A stretch of DNA of 64,000 nucleotides from Apophysomyces variabilis (Eukaryota > Mucoromycota > Mucoromycetes > Mucorales > Mucoraceae). The translations under genes were made by a program, and so were the position numbers. The DNA is taken from positions 1,171,834 through 1,235,833 of the forward strand of contig MZZL01000405.1 of the NCBI GenBank assembly GCA_002749535.1. Reading direction: 5' to 3'. The notes under the pieces are model-generated. The model saw only the letters and a list, made by a program, of their open reading frames with translations. It did not search any database and was not told where the DNA came from. Every line of letters begins with the position of its first letter. Positions within the stretch are counted from its first letter, which is position 1. Shown piece after piece: positions 47,101-58,132 of the stretch.

Positions 47101-47677
47101 CACATCACCTGAAGTGTCTTTGCCTCGACTTTTGATGCGACTGATCCATTCACAATCGCAAGGCGAAACGACTTTTGCCGATTTCCGCGATATTTTCCTC
47201 AGTATGCTTGATACCTATAAATATGAAGGCAAATTGTTGGAGATGACGAATCGGTTATTTGAACGGGATCTATTTTGCGGTGTACAAGAAATGGTGCGTA
47301 AGAAAGGCCGAGGCTGGCGACCACGGCGGCCTGTTTGCGAGATCTGCAGAGCAACTGTTCTCGACCTTGGACTCATGAATCCAAAGCTTACGTGGGGTTT
47401 GGAACCAGAGGATGAGAAGCAGAAAGCAAAGAAGAAGAAGAAGGAAGAGCAGGAGGACGAAGAGGATAACGAGGCCGAGGATGAGGATGAGAATGATGGA
47501 ACGGAAGAGGGACCAGAAGCAGAGAACAAGGAGGTGATCATTTTCCACTGCGGCCATGTATATCATCGACAATGTATGGATTTGCAATGTGTATCTACTC
47601 AAGTTTGTACTGTGTGTCACCATGGAGTTTCCAAAACAAAAGACCAGGACAAGGGCAAAGGCAAAGCACAGTTGTAG
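41136..47677 (+). CDS. Vps8-like CORVET tethering subunit
   Basis: Predicted Rab5-effector subunit of the endosomal CORVET complex, which tethers early endosomes and endosome-vacuole intermediates. The first ATG (41136) opens MDSLKPNESSD. Several short exons encode a Ser/Asp-rich N-terminus (ENSDDDDEEDRL, LPDELRAALEDRSLADKYLANL), a helical segment and the beta-propeller (ISADHTTVACGHSQGHIVVWDVRKPSQPF and MRGLIFVYDYSQNLKCILGD). The last exon alone runs from about 44404 to 47677 and encodes about 1,080 residues of alpha-solenoid. It ends in a C-terminal RING-like finger (CEICRATVL, HCGHVYHRQC, CTVCHHG) interrupted by a long Lys/Glu-rich insertion between the first and second Cys pairs. Domain order matches Vps8. 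Confidence 0.88.
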
Positions 47678-48262
47678 TTTAATTTTTTAATCGTAGTATT
47701 ATCTATATTTTTCTCTTTCTCCGTTTCTGTTGAATACCCCACATTGTTAAGAAAATAACGTCTATGCGTTTTCTTTCTGGTAGATAGATTTCCTGATCAT
47801 CAAAAAAGAGCTGGGAGATGTAAGTGTCGTTGTACCAATGGTATTGTCAAATCAGCCAGCTCAGACCATGCAACGTGCACAGATACCTGCTGTTTTTGAT
47901 CTGGTTACACTGTGAATTTTTATCTACGGTCGGTTCAACCTCCTTCAACCCTTGTCACTAAACAGAACGTATCTTTTACCGTCATACGTGGATCCATCCA
48001 AAACGCGAAGGACAGTAAACAAGAAAGCCAGAACAGGACATACAGTTAGTCTATGCACACTTTCATAATAAGAGCAATAAATGACAAGGAAATCCATAGC
48101 GAATCCCAAAGCAAAACAAAAAAAAAAAGAAAGCAACTGGGCAAATAGAAATGAAGGTCCGATCTTCTCAACTGATTTTTTTCCCGCTATTCCTGTTTCC
48201 TTTTTTTCTGAGAGAGCAAATCCTCTTTCCTTTTCCTTCGTTAGGTTTTCAAAAACAAAGTC
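47678..48262. other. Intergenic region upstream of the VTC gene
   Basis: 3' UTR of VPS8 and promoter/5' UTR of the VTC gene, with CT-rich leader just before the ATG. No gene seen. Confidence 0.4.
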
Positions 48263-50786
48263 ATGAAGTTTGGATCGCAATTAAGGGATGCTGTTTATCC
48301 TGAATGGCAAGAGTATTACATTGACTACGATGGCCTGAAGAAGAAGTTGAGGAAGGCTGAGAAAGACCGACCGTTTACCGAGAAAGACGAGAGCGAGTTT
48401 GTGGAAATGCTCGACCAGAATCTTGAAAAGGTAAAATGCGCACGTCAAGAAGAAGAAGAGGAAGAAGAAGAAAAGGAAAAGCTGTCTATGGGAGAATAAA
48501 TAAGGAAGAGGCAGAAGCTATAAATTTCCCGTTGACACGTGGGAAACAGGTTTTCTTACTATTTCTCTTTCCTTTTCCTCTTTCTTCTTTTATGTAGGTG
48601 TATGCTTTTCATCAAGAAAAGATTGAGGAGATCAAAAGTCGCATAGACACATGGGCTGAAACGATCGCCTCCCAATTACCTGGGCCGGACTCAGTAGCGG
48701 AGATGGCCCAAATTCAGGAAAACATCAACGAGATCGCCGACGACATCAATCGACTCGCGCGTTTTTCGCGTCTGAATTATACAGGCTTCTTGAAAATCGT
48801 AAAGAAACACGACCGACATACAACCTATGCCCTTCGACCCATGGCCATGGTCCGATTAAATCAATGTCCCTTTTGGAACGAAGATAATGATGCCTTGTTG
48901 ATCAAACTGTCGGAGCTCTTTGCCAAGGTACGACAAGGTGGTCGGACCATGTCCTTCAAAGCATCGACCGATGCCCTACCAGAACTCAGCGTTGATGGGC
49001 GACGAACGGTCGTCAAACGCTTCTTTGTGCGAGCTGAAAATGTACTCGAATTGAAAACCTACGTCCTGAGACATTTGCCGGTACTGGTCTACCGTGACAA
49101 CAGCATGAAACAGGACGACATTGATCCTCCCATTTCATCGCTTTATTTGGATAATGCCGATCTGGATGCCTATAGCTCCCGCGTCGAATCGGCTCAGGGA
49201 TCCCAAATCATTCGTCTGCGATGGTATGGCAGCGTAAAGGGTAACAAATCGATTGCGTTCGAAAGACGTACCTTGGCAGAAGAAAACCGCGGTGAACTTA
49301 AGGACCGCTTTGTGATCAAGGACAAGTACGTCGCAGGTTTCCTTCGGGGTGAGCAGACCTTTTTGGAAAAATACGCAGCCAAAATGAGAAGTGGCAATGG
49401 AAAATCTGAAGAAGAAGTACAGAAGTTCGAGCAGTTGGTGAAAGAGGTCCAACAAACCATTCTAAGTAACCACATGCAGCCAGGTAAAAAGAAGAAAATA
49501 AGGGATATTATTTTTGCTGTTGAGACCTTTTGCTCATCGTCTCCTCTCTAGTTTTACGCACATACTATAAGCGTACTGCTTTTCAGATTCCTGGCGATAC
49601 CAGTGTACGCATTGCTCTGGATACTGATCTTTGTTTTATTCGTGAGGACTCTCAACTCTTTTCGAACGATCCTACTGTCCGGCGCCGTAAAGAAGAATGG
49701 CGCCGATCGGATGTGGATATCAATTATCCATTTGAGAATTTGGAAGATGGCGAGGTGAACCGATACCCCTTTGCGACATTTGAGATCAAATTGGATCTTG
49801 CCCCTGGAGAGAAGGAGCCAAGATGGGTGCTGGATCTAGAGGAAAGCGGCATTCTGGAAGAAGCGTTTGATTTCAGTAAATTCGTTCATGGTATTGCCGT
49901 GATGTTTGATACCAGAGTTGCCTTGTTGCCCTATTGGCTTGCTCAGATCAACGACGAAGTGTTGAGCCAATTGCCCATCTTACCCTCCCAAATCCCTTCA
50001 GTCACGGCCCGACAACCGAAAGGCAAGCGCAGGACAGCAGAAGAGGAAGAAGAAGAAGAACAGCAGGAAGGCGAAGTCCGGCTTTTACTGGAAGAAACAC
50101 AACATTCGCCTCGCATCCAGGAACAACCTGCTTCGCCAGTTACCGAACGCACATCGCTTCTACGCAGTGCTCAGCCCTCTACATCTTATATGGGTGTTCA
50201 ATCCTCGGCGGGACCCTCGTCTTGGGATCAAGGTCGTCATCAACGGTCTTTGGAGGAGAATGGTGATGTAGGAGTGAAGCGTCATGGTTGGCTTTCTGCT
50301 CTTCAGGCGATGCCAGACCATATTTCTCAAACGTTCCAACATTTGTTCGGTCGGCAGGAAAAGACCGCAACCGGTAATGGTCAGAAAGCATTGGCCCCTG
50401 TTGTCCTGCCACCCGGTGTCAAGGTTCCCAAGAAGGTAGTGACCCCGCTTCGTGTGGAGCCCAAGGTGTTCTTTGCTAACGAACGCACGTACTTTTCCTG
50501 GATGTCTTTTGGTACGTTGCTTGCCACGTTCTCAATTGCTTTGTTCAATGCTGGCGATGCCGTGGGTAAACTGAGTGGTGTTGTTTATACCTTGGTTTCC
50601 CTTTCCACCTTGCTTTATGGCATGGGTCTCTATTACCGTCGACGCGAACTGATTCGCGCCAGAGCCCCTGGTCCTTACGATGATGTAGCCGGTCCGACCG
50701 TCATTTGTTTTGCCTTGATGTTCGCCGTCGCTCTGAATGCTTATCTGAAATTCACTGTTAAATCACCCACCGTCTTGTACTTTTAA
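48263..50786 (+). CDS. Vacuolar transporter chaperone (VTC) subunit, Vtc2/3-like
   Basis: Subunit of the vacuolar polyphosphate polymerase complex, 762 residues in three exons (48263-48430, 48598-49483, 49552-50786). Order: SPX domain with the inositol-phosphate-binding basic helix (MKFGSQLRDAVYPEWQEYY, IDYDGLKKKLRKAEKD, FLKIVKKHDRH), VTC tunnel domain (LRHLPVLVYRD, IRLRWYG, YKRTAFQIPGD, LDTDLCFIREDSQ, FATFEIKLDL, FSKFVHGIA), an acidic/Ser-rich linker, and three C-terminal membrane helices of the DUF202/Vtc1 type (YFSWMSFGTLLATFSIALF onwards). The start sequence resembles Vtc2/Vtc3 (VYP.W...YIDY) more than catalytic Vtc4. Two Lys positions of the Vtc4 active tunnel appear as Arg (VVKRFFV and FERRT), consistent with a regulatory subunit. 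Confidence 0.88.
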
Positions 50787-51377
50787 TTAAGAAGTAGAGA
50801 AAAAAAGGATATATATACATATATATTTCTTAGCAATGATGTCTTTTTATTTTACTGGTTCTTTTCCCTAAAACTTTTGCATTCCCTCTTTTTTCCTCTT
50901 TAATATAAGCATTTTAAACATTGACATTCGTTTTCATATCTTTTTCTTTTCGGTGACAGGTAAATCCGACATAAAAGAAAGTGATTTCCCACTTTCATAT
51001 CGCCGAAAACAACTGAAGGATTCTCATGAACGTATTCTAAAACAAGCGTTTTTTTTAAATGTCATTAAAAAGGTGCGATGGGCGAACTGTCCTTCCACCC
51101 CCCAACTTGCACTCCTTCCAGGCATTGGGCACCGTGGCAAGTTTCGCAAACTGGAATGGAATCCTCAGGGCATGGTGTTGCGTGACAGTGAGAAACATCA
51201 GAAATATAAGGAAATAGGTATGACTAAGTGAAAAGTCGAATAGTCATTAATATGATGTGATCGACAAGAAAAATGTATAATGGTTGTTTCGTATGAATTT
51301 GAGCAATGATATTTAGAAAGGGGGAAGAGGTCTATTTTGTTTATCCCACGTCTTCCTATCTTTTGTAGTTTCTTGGA
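50787..51377. other. Intergenic region with one unassigned ORF
   Basis: VTC 3' UTR, then a plus-strand open frame of about 90 codons (50953-51231, no ATG at its start) rich in Lys and Arg with no recognised domain. It may be a fragment of an older element. Confidence 0.3.
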
Positions 51378-52255
51378 TTATCCATATTTCATATATATAA
51401 AAAAAGACTCGCTTTCAATGGTTCCTCGGACTGCGGCTGTGGTTGCCGAAGCGGCCATCCCATCCATCAGGGAATTAACGGCCTTTTTCAAATTTTCAAT
51501 AGACGTATCCAAACAGAGGCGCAAGGAATCATAGTGGATCTCGTTTTGGCGGTATATTGCATCCAGGCGGCGGCTCACATCGGGTATAACGGTTGCTAAC
51601 CGCAAATCAGCTGGGGTATTTTCGGTTTGGGTATAGTGTTGAAGGTTATCCGAGAATGAAATAAATTCCGGCGACTGGAAGATGTCGTGGTTGAATATGG
51701 CATGGTTAGGTACCAAGTGCCGAAGGCACGCGACGTCTTGCACCAGCACCGTCCTCATCACCTGCAGCAGCCGGAGGAACCCTTGGGCACATATGGTCGG
51801 CTCTGCTTCTCGTCCTGCTTCTACNTGCCGAAGGCACGCGACGTCTTGCACCACCACCGTCCTCATCACCTGCAGCAGCCGGAGGAACCCTTGGGCACAT
51901 ATGGTCGGCTCTGCTTCTCGTCCTGCTTCTACCCTCTCCAACCAGCCATCCACCTCGGGAAAAATACGCGCAGTCAATGCTGCTGGCGGTTCTAAGGAGG
52001 AGCGAGGCGGCCAGTACTGCCCTCGGCTTGCCGGGAAGCCAGTCATGATTCGGATGGCCCCACGAGGCAATGCAGTGAGGTACCAGGTCTCCATCACATC
52101 GTTGCTCCACCTTCCATGACCCCTGACGTCGTCGATTTCGGCTCCGTTTTCCTCTGCATACCGGACGCCCGAGCCACGGCCAGCGTGCGTCTTCTTTTTG
52201 CTGCATATGTGGCACGCCTCAAATGCCCGGTTGATGGCGGCAAATTAAGCATTGT
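51378..52255 (-). mobile_element. Crypton-type tyrosine recombinase, C-terminal remnant
   Basis: The minus frame reads KKTHAGRGSGVRYAEENG, then DDVRGHGRWSNDVMETWYLT and LPRGAIRIMTGFPA, which matches the catalytic end of Crypton-type tyrosine recombinases and the related Ndc10-like domain (His-x-x-Arg, Gly-His-x-Arg-Trp and the terminal Tyr). It continues into the C-terminal helical part (FLRLLQVMRTV, HAIFNHDIFQSPEFISF, VIPDVSRRLDAIYRQ). The N-terminal part of the recombinase is not found in frame. The reading frame crosses a duplicated block around the single N at 51825, so this copy as printed may be distorted by assembly. Confidence 0.6.
51718..51932. repeat. Near-identical 107-base tandem copies joined by one N
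   Basis: 51718-51824 and 51826-51932 are the same sequence with one mismatch (CACCAGCACC versus CACCACCACC), separated by a single N at 51825. This is the pattern left when two overlapping contig ends are joined without merging. Confidence 0.85.
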
Positions 52256-52688
52256 ATGTGATCTCTTCGGTTGGAAGTCTACCTGTCGCTGACTTTAGTG
52301 TCCATGATCGACACTCCGACTTTTTTCCCTTTCATTCTCAATACGTGGCGACATGTCAGAGTTGTCCGGAGTAACCGGCGAAAGAGGCGCTGTCCCATCA
52401 AGCGTGTCCATCATGTGTTGGGCGTCAAGATCGTCAGGAAGAACAACTAGACGATCCTGTATGAGAGGCAATGAACTGACTGACGACACTGTCTCAGATG
52501 CGATTGTACTAGGTCGTCGACTAGAAACGAAGTTATAAAATATAATAACTGCTTAAATTTTTACGCAGCGATCAAGTAGTAAAAAGGTAGTGATCACTTG
52601 AATCTCATAACCCTTTTAAGCCCGAATATGTCGGGCAGGAAGTCTAACATATGTTTATCAATAAAAGCATACAATGAAAGCAACACAT

Positions 52689-52997
52689 TTACTTACTATT
52701 ACTTTGGCTGTAAACACCCTGCCATTTACGCTTAATTAGACAATCTGCCCCCCAGTACTTCTCGCAAAGGTCCAAAGAGACATCTTTCTTCAGTGCCATC
52801 GCCTCCAACGTGATGTAAGCGGCTTTCCGCTTTTCACCCAGCACCTCGCTCCATCTGTGTGTGGTCACCGAAAAGCCACATACCGCCTCCAGTTGCTGCA
52901 ATACCGTTTGCATCTTCTGTCCCAGATGCAGGTACTGGGATTGCAACAAGGAAACTGGCGACCGAGTGTGCTCCTGGCAGTTCAGGAACGTAAACAC
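52689..52997 (-). CDS. Uncharacterised element-associated ORF
   Basis: ORF encoding about 100 residues with HRWSEVLGEKRKAAYITLE and CEKYWGADCLIKRKWQ. The pattern recalls conserved proteins linked to fungal mobile elements (GCR1/Ndc10-type), but I cannot name the domain with confidence. It lies upstream of, and on the same strand as, the recombinase remnant and may be a former exon of the same element. Confidence 0.3.
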   Translation of the reverse strand: MFTFLNCQEHTRSPVSLLQSQYLHLGQKMQTVLQQLEAVCGFSVTTHRWSEVLGEKRKAAYITLEAMALKKDVSLDLCEKYWGADCLIKRKWQGVYSQSNSK

Positions 52998-53339
52998 TGA
53001 ATTCTCCGCAAGCAGCAGCCACGTAGGCGGAATTTAAAGGAGACGGTCCCACACAACAACAGCTGTACCCAAAGCCCAGTTGCCCCGGTGTGCATGACCG
53101 GAATTCTGCCGGCATGCGCTACTTTTTAACTGACAGCTTTATTAGTCAAATCGATTGTTTACAGAATGGAATGAAATTACTTGCTTTGGGATCCAGTGAA
53201 TTGAATTCATTCTTTGCATAATAACAGCCAATATGGTTTCATTATTCTGAGGATTCGTCACAAGCGTACCAGAAAGATGTACCATATCCTAGGATCGAGC
53301 ACCAAGGAACGCAAACCAACTAAGACTCTTCAGCGTTCG

Positions 53340-54280
53340 GTCTTGTTTTGCCAGCATCAGGCATTCAGGAGGTCTTTCCGCTATTCATCACTTTTAGACG
53401 GGATAAACTTTTAATCGACAAAAACATAAGACAGAGTTATCTAAGATTTCGCAACATCTCGAATATTCTCGCAGTGAGCTTTGAAACGTTACGTGCAGGC
53501 TCCTTTTCCAATATAATATCGTCAACTATGGTACTCCATGTGCAGTAAACTTGTGGCTCCTGGTCGTAATAAAGCGGTTGGTGTACAAACAAGGTTTCGA
53601 CATCATACACGAGAGAAAACATGCTACTACACGGAGTGGTAAACGCAGTGCAAAACACCAGACCCCGTTCAAAAACCGATTAAAGTGGATAGCAAAGCGG
53701 ATTTGACCGTTGCCTGCTTTCAGGAACGCCCCGATCGAGGTGCCTATTTTGCACAAAAAGACACATTGTCGTGCAGTAGGATCGCTGCAAGATTACAACA
53801 TCCTCCTCCTTTTTAAACAGTGAAAGCTGGGATTATTTAGCGCGATGAGGGATATGATCGACGTGAGATCCACGTTGTTTTGGAAAGGCACTTCAACTAC
53901 GAGAATGATAATGTGTGTCATCGCGATTAAAACTGTGCACTCTGTGCACGTTTACAACTTGTACCGCAGAGTGCAAAAGAACAATTATAAGAGGAACAGC
54001 GATGAGAAGCGATCAGTGATGGTTTGGTTTGCAGGAGTTGCAACACAAAAGTTTTACCATTCATATTGATGATGATTTTGAAGCGTCCTATATATCTGGA
54101 TTCTGTTCTCCATGGCGGAAATCCCTGTTTTGTGTGGGCACCAGTTTTTGTTTGGAGGCCACACATAATGTCACCGTGATTCCCAACGGTGTGCTATATA
54201 CCATTGTTATCCGCCACCCACAGACAGGAACTGGTGGTCCCATAGCCTATCTGTTCACTGCAAGCTTGATATTATATTAA
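53340..54280 (+). pseudogene. Decayed MULE-like transposase
   Basis: The clearest part is at about 54029-54280: DDDFEASYISGFCSPWRKSL, then FCLEATHNVTVIPNGVLYTI and VIRHPQTGTGGPIAYLFT. This matches the catalytic block of MULE-like transposases in fungi (first acidic residues around the DATH motif; here EATH). The preceding block (YNLYRRVQKNNYKRNSDEK at about 53960) is in another frame, and further upstream stop codons interrupt all frames. So it is a frameshifted remnant, and the first catalytic Asp is replaced by Glu. Confidence 0.55.
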
Positions 54281-54440
54281 TGGAAGGTGTGATTGATATT
54301 CTTAAAAAACAACGGCTTCTCCTCTCCAACAACTATTACCATTGACAACTACAGCCTCCATTTAAGTAATTTACTGCGTGTCTATTGCGATTGGTCCCTG
54401 CTGTCTTCCTCCCTCCCTCTGCAATTTAGCTTTCTCCATT

Positions 54441-54760
54441 GACGTTTGGTTGCGGATAACGGTATGGTCGTTGAAGAATTATTATCGAACAAGCGACTTT
54501 TACAAAAGACTTCCACCCTTGGTCTTGTGCTAGACCAAGAAAAAGCATACGATCCTATCTCCCACCACCTATCTATGCCCATTTGTACTTCGCTTTGGAT
54601 CTTTTTTCTATACCACATTCTCGGGATTGTCTCGGCATTCTGCATCCAGAGGTCTAACAGCAAGCCTTGCAACTAGCGCTGCTTCGAACCTCTTCTTCAA
54701 CATTTGTATGCCAACCAATCCTCCCGCGTATGTTAGCTGTTGCTTGGCTTGTCAAACGGG
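54441..54760 (+). pseudogene. LINE reverse-transcriptase fragment
   Basis: Contains LGLVLDQEKAYDPISHHL, which matches the RT motif LLLDQEKAYDRV.P.YL of fungal LINE elements (the first catalytic Asp is in that motif), after VVEELLSNKRLLQK. The frame then shifts and decays within about 100 residues; no endonuclease or YADD motif remains. Confidence 0.55.
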
Positions 54761-55189
54761 ACAATCCTTTTTCTTGTTATCTGACATAAGTTATTGGAAG
54801 TATTATTAACCGCACAATTCTCGAAACAATTGCAAGAATCATACGCAATAAACAACAATGTTTAGACCCAAAATAACAAAGGTTAAATTAAGCAACGAAC
54901 TTGCCAAACTACAAAATACACTACCATTGCTATTAGCTCATTCTTACACTATCAACCTTATTATCCCCTTCCCATTTTAAAATGCTGATAGCGTAGTGAT
55001 CGAAACTTTGGATTTCAGAAAAGTTGATATCTTCAAATAATAGCAAAAAGCGATCTAGGTTTTAAGAGAAGTCTCCATTTGTTTTCGGGCAAAAATAAAT
55101 AAAGAAACAGACAGTTTACATGTCTTTTGCCTTTTTTCTTTCTTCTTCTACTGTCATCGTGTATCTCTATATACGTGCGTGTGTATATT
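54761..55189. other. Intergenic region
   Basis: AT-rich with no gene seen; holds the 3' UTR of the PQ-loop gene. Confidence 0.4.
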
Positions 55190-56326
55190 TTAGGGTATCG
55201 ATTCATAGACATGCTGCCCACTATCTTCTTCTGAAGCGACCAACATGGGTTCGGCAATTCCCAACCATTTCTTGACCTTTGGAGAGAACAGGATAAACTG
55301 CAAAACAATGACAGTATCGATGGTCAATTGGATGGCTCCACAGATGTCAAATTGAAGAGGTGCATCGGTGTAAATGAAGTAACCAAGTTTGAAACCATCT
55401 CCGAGGAACTAAAAAAAAAAATTGAGCTTTTTCAACTTTTCCTTTTACTTTCTTCCTTTACCCAGCTGCCGAGGACAAGTAAACTAAAGCCGTCGGTCGA
55501 TCTTCGAGCAAAGTTATAAAGACATTGAGGTAGAGGGAGTGTGCTTTCAATGCCGAGACTTAATGCACCGAGGAGTTCGATAAAGGCCGTGTAACGATGC
55601 AGACCAAGATAAAGTGCGCCAATGATGGTGGTAAAGGTAAGTAAACAATTCATATAATCCAAATAATGAGGCCAGTTCCAGAACGAGCGGTAGCATTGCT
55701 CACATAAAGAAGGTTTTGTATGTGTTTTGGCCCGAAGGACATCCTCATTGCCCTCTCCGTCTTCGTCTTCTCGGAGTCGGCTGTATTCCGTTGGTCCGCC
55801 GACGCCATTTCCTGGTACATCTTCCAGCCGGAATTTGACAACCGTATGTAACAAGATCAGCTGGGCCACGATCATTGCAATGGATTGTATCAATAACGTC
55901 GTATCAAACCGTTTACCAAGCCTTCAGATGCAAACGAAACGTCAATATGTGTCCTTCTTTGTTTTTTTTTCCTTCTTTCTTACCAAAAGTAAATACGCAA
56001 GATACTAAATAAACAAGGAAGAAGATATTCTATGATAAATACACCTTCCTTTGTCCTTTATTTATTGTTTCAACTTACTTTGCGAAGAGCAAAATAGCAC
56101 ATGTCTTTGGATTAAAACCGGCACTCGATTGGGTTCGTCGAATGATAAAGTACTATATGTATAGAAGAAAGTATGACTGCTTGAATCTTTATACTTTTTT
56201 GACATGAAGAAAAAAGAAAAAGAAGGAAGTACGCGACTCTTTTTTTTTCTGTACCTGATCAATATAACCGACCACAGGAGCAAAGACCATGGCCACCGAC
56301 AATGCCAGTGATGCCCAGTCGGTCAT
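55190..56326 (-). CDS. PQ-loop membrane protein (SLC66A2/Any1-like)
   Basis: Small multi-pass membrane protein of the PQ-loop family. Start at 56326 (MTDWASLALSVAMVFAPVVGY); exons join through RRTQSSAGFNPKTCAILLFA, NILRIYFW, GKRFDTTLLIQSIAMIVAQL, then HYLDYMNCLLTFTTIIGALY and LPLPQCLYNFARRSTDGFS (second PQ-loop motif), then GDGFKLGYFIYTDAPLQF, ending HVYESIP at 55190. The two PQ motifs, the NILR segment and the F.W..Y.DY block match human PQLC1/SLC66A2 and its yeast homologue Any1, which act in endosomal or Golgi membranes and oppose phospholipid flippases. Function here is inferred from that family. Confidence 0.82.
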
Positions 56327-56363
56327 GATGGTGTAATGTAGGAATGAAAAGGGAAAGAAAGAA

Positions 56364-56365
<2 letters not shown>

Positions 56366-56394
<29 letters not shown>
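56366..56394. repeat. (GA)n microsatellite
   Basis: Pure alternating GA run of about 28 bases in the 5' flank of the PQ-loop gene. Confidence 0.9.
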
Positions 56395-56397
<3 letters not shown>

Positions 56398-56972
56398 CAG
56401 AAAGAATATCACAGTTGTGCGTTTAGCTTGGTAAGTTTGGAAAGTGGAAATTTCCCTATTTTGGTTTGGAATCAGAGTGACCTGGAAAATTTCTGCTTAC
56501 AACGAAAAACATTGTCATGAAATAAGTTGGCAGGACTCAATGTTGGCAACTTTTTTTTTGTTTATATAGCTTTCATTACACATTAAAATATACTTATAGT
56601 AAAACACAAAAAGAAGTAGATTAAAAGAAGCAGTTAGTAAATAAAAGATAAAGAAGAAAAAGAAAAAAAAAGCCTGAAAATGGATCCTTTTTCTTTTTTT
56701 AACCTTCTTCATCGGACGGTATAGGTCTATAATGGGGGATAGATAAAAAGAACTAAAGCGGAGGGTAAAAAGGCGTAGAGGGTAAACAGAAATAATGCAA
56801 AAGAAAGAGAAAAAAGATCATAAAGACTAATAAGTAAATTAGTAAGGTAAAAATGCGTATGATGTTCAATGCGTAATGTTTGTAAAGGTCTAGAGTAGCA
56901 TAAAGGTGATTGAGGTAGTTGCCTTGTCTTTTTTTTTAGTTTAGATGCAGAGATTCCTTTTCTCTGATTTTC
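56395..56972. other. Intergenic region
   Basis: Promoter of the PQ-loop gene and 3' UTR of the Ser-rich gene; A-rich, no gene seen. Confidence 0.4.
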
Positions 56973-58132
56973 TCAGATGGCTCTTTCTTTGCCCTTGGAT
57001 TTCTTGCCTGGATTGCACAATAATCTTGACCATCGTTTAGCCTTTTTTCCAATTGAGCCAAAGCGACCATGGATTGCATCTGAATCTGATCTCCGTCGGT
57101 CCTCCTGATGAGAAGATGATGATGGTGAAGCAGCATTAGGTCGGTTCAGTAAAGGTAAGGAGATTCGATGTTTTGGTTTCTTTTGTTGCGAATCAAAGGC
57201 AGGGGATGCTGTTGCGGATAATGGGGATGATCGGAAAGGAGAAGAAGAAGAAGAGTAGGCAGTTGATGCGGAAGGTGGTTCCACTGGTGAGTATTTGAGT
57301 GGTTTAGGTGGATACTGCGTGATAACCGGGGGTTGGACAGATGCATAATGCATCGAGGTTGCGGCCGAAATCTGTGGAATCGAAATTGTCGTATTGATAG
57401 CAATTTTCGAAGGAAGTGGGAAAAAAGAAGAAGACAGATTGGACTCTTGCATGGAAGAATTACCCATGATACCCCTACTACTACTTTTGTTGTTGTTGTT
57501 GCCGTTGCTGGTGGTGGCCGTTGTGGCGGCAGGGTGACTTTTTCGGAATAGGATTCGCGGATCTGATTCAGGCATGGTCTCGTGCTTAAATGCTTCAAAT
57601 TTGGCTCGCAGGTAAGCAGACGATCTGCGAAGCAACTCTCCGGCTGACCTCCGACGACGGTCTTTTACCGACGATGCCTGCTGCTGCTGCTTCTGCTGAT
57701 GTTGTTCTGCTGCTTCTTGTTCTGGTTCCGTTCTTTCCTGCACTCCGGAATGAGGTGAATACTGTTCATAATCGGATGATTCGGATGGACCCTGATCGAG
57801 AACGTGCCTTTCCGGTAGAATGGATCTGGAACCGGAAGGTGGGTGAATAGAAGACGGTGAAGAGGACGAGTCGCTGTCGGAGGCCTACGGTTATTTTGCC
57901 TTTGTCAGATTACCTTTTAAGGGCTTTATACACGCTGTCGTTTATATTATGTTGCTTTTTTTTATTATTGATTTACCTCTCCACCCATAAATTCTTTTTG
58001 AAGTCTCGATCGTTTCTTGTCGAATTGTCGAATGAGATCACCAGCAAATGAATCTGCGTCATTGAAGATGCCTTTTGGTATGGGTAACCATTCCTGAGGA
58101 GGTGCTGCTCGCGTCGTCGTCGAGAGAGACAT
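56973..58132 (-). CDS. Ser/Gln-rich disordered protein of unknown function
   Basis: Two-exon gene. Exon 1 starts at 58132 (MSLSTTTRAAPPQEWLPIPK) and ends FMGGE before a GTAAAT donor; exon 2 runs to the TGA at 56973. The N-terminus has an ordered-looking segment (GIFNDADSFAGDLIRQFD). The rest is low complexity, with Ser runs, Gln/Glu stretches, Asn runs, Pro-rich parts and a basic C-terminus (GKKAKRWSRLLCNPGKKSKG). A possible short helix (AGELLRRSSAYLRAKFEAF) is the only other feature. I do not recognise the family. Confidence 0.65.
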
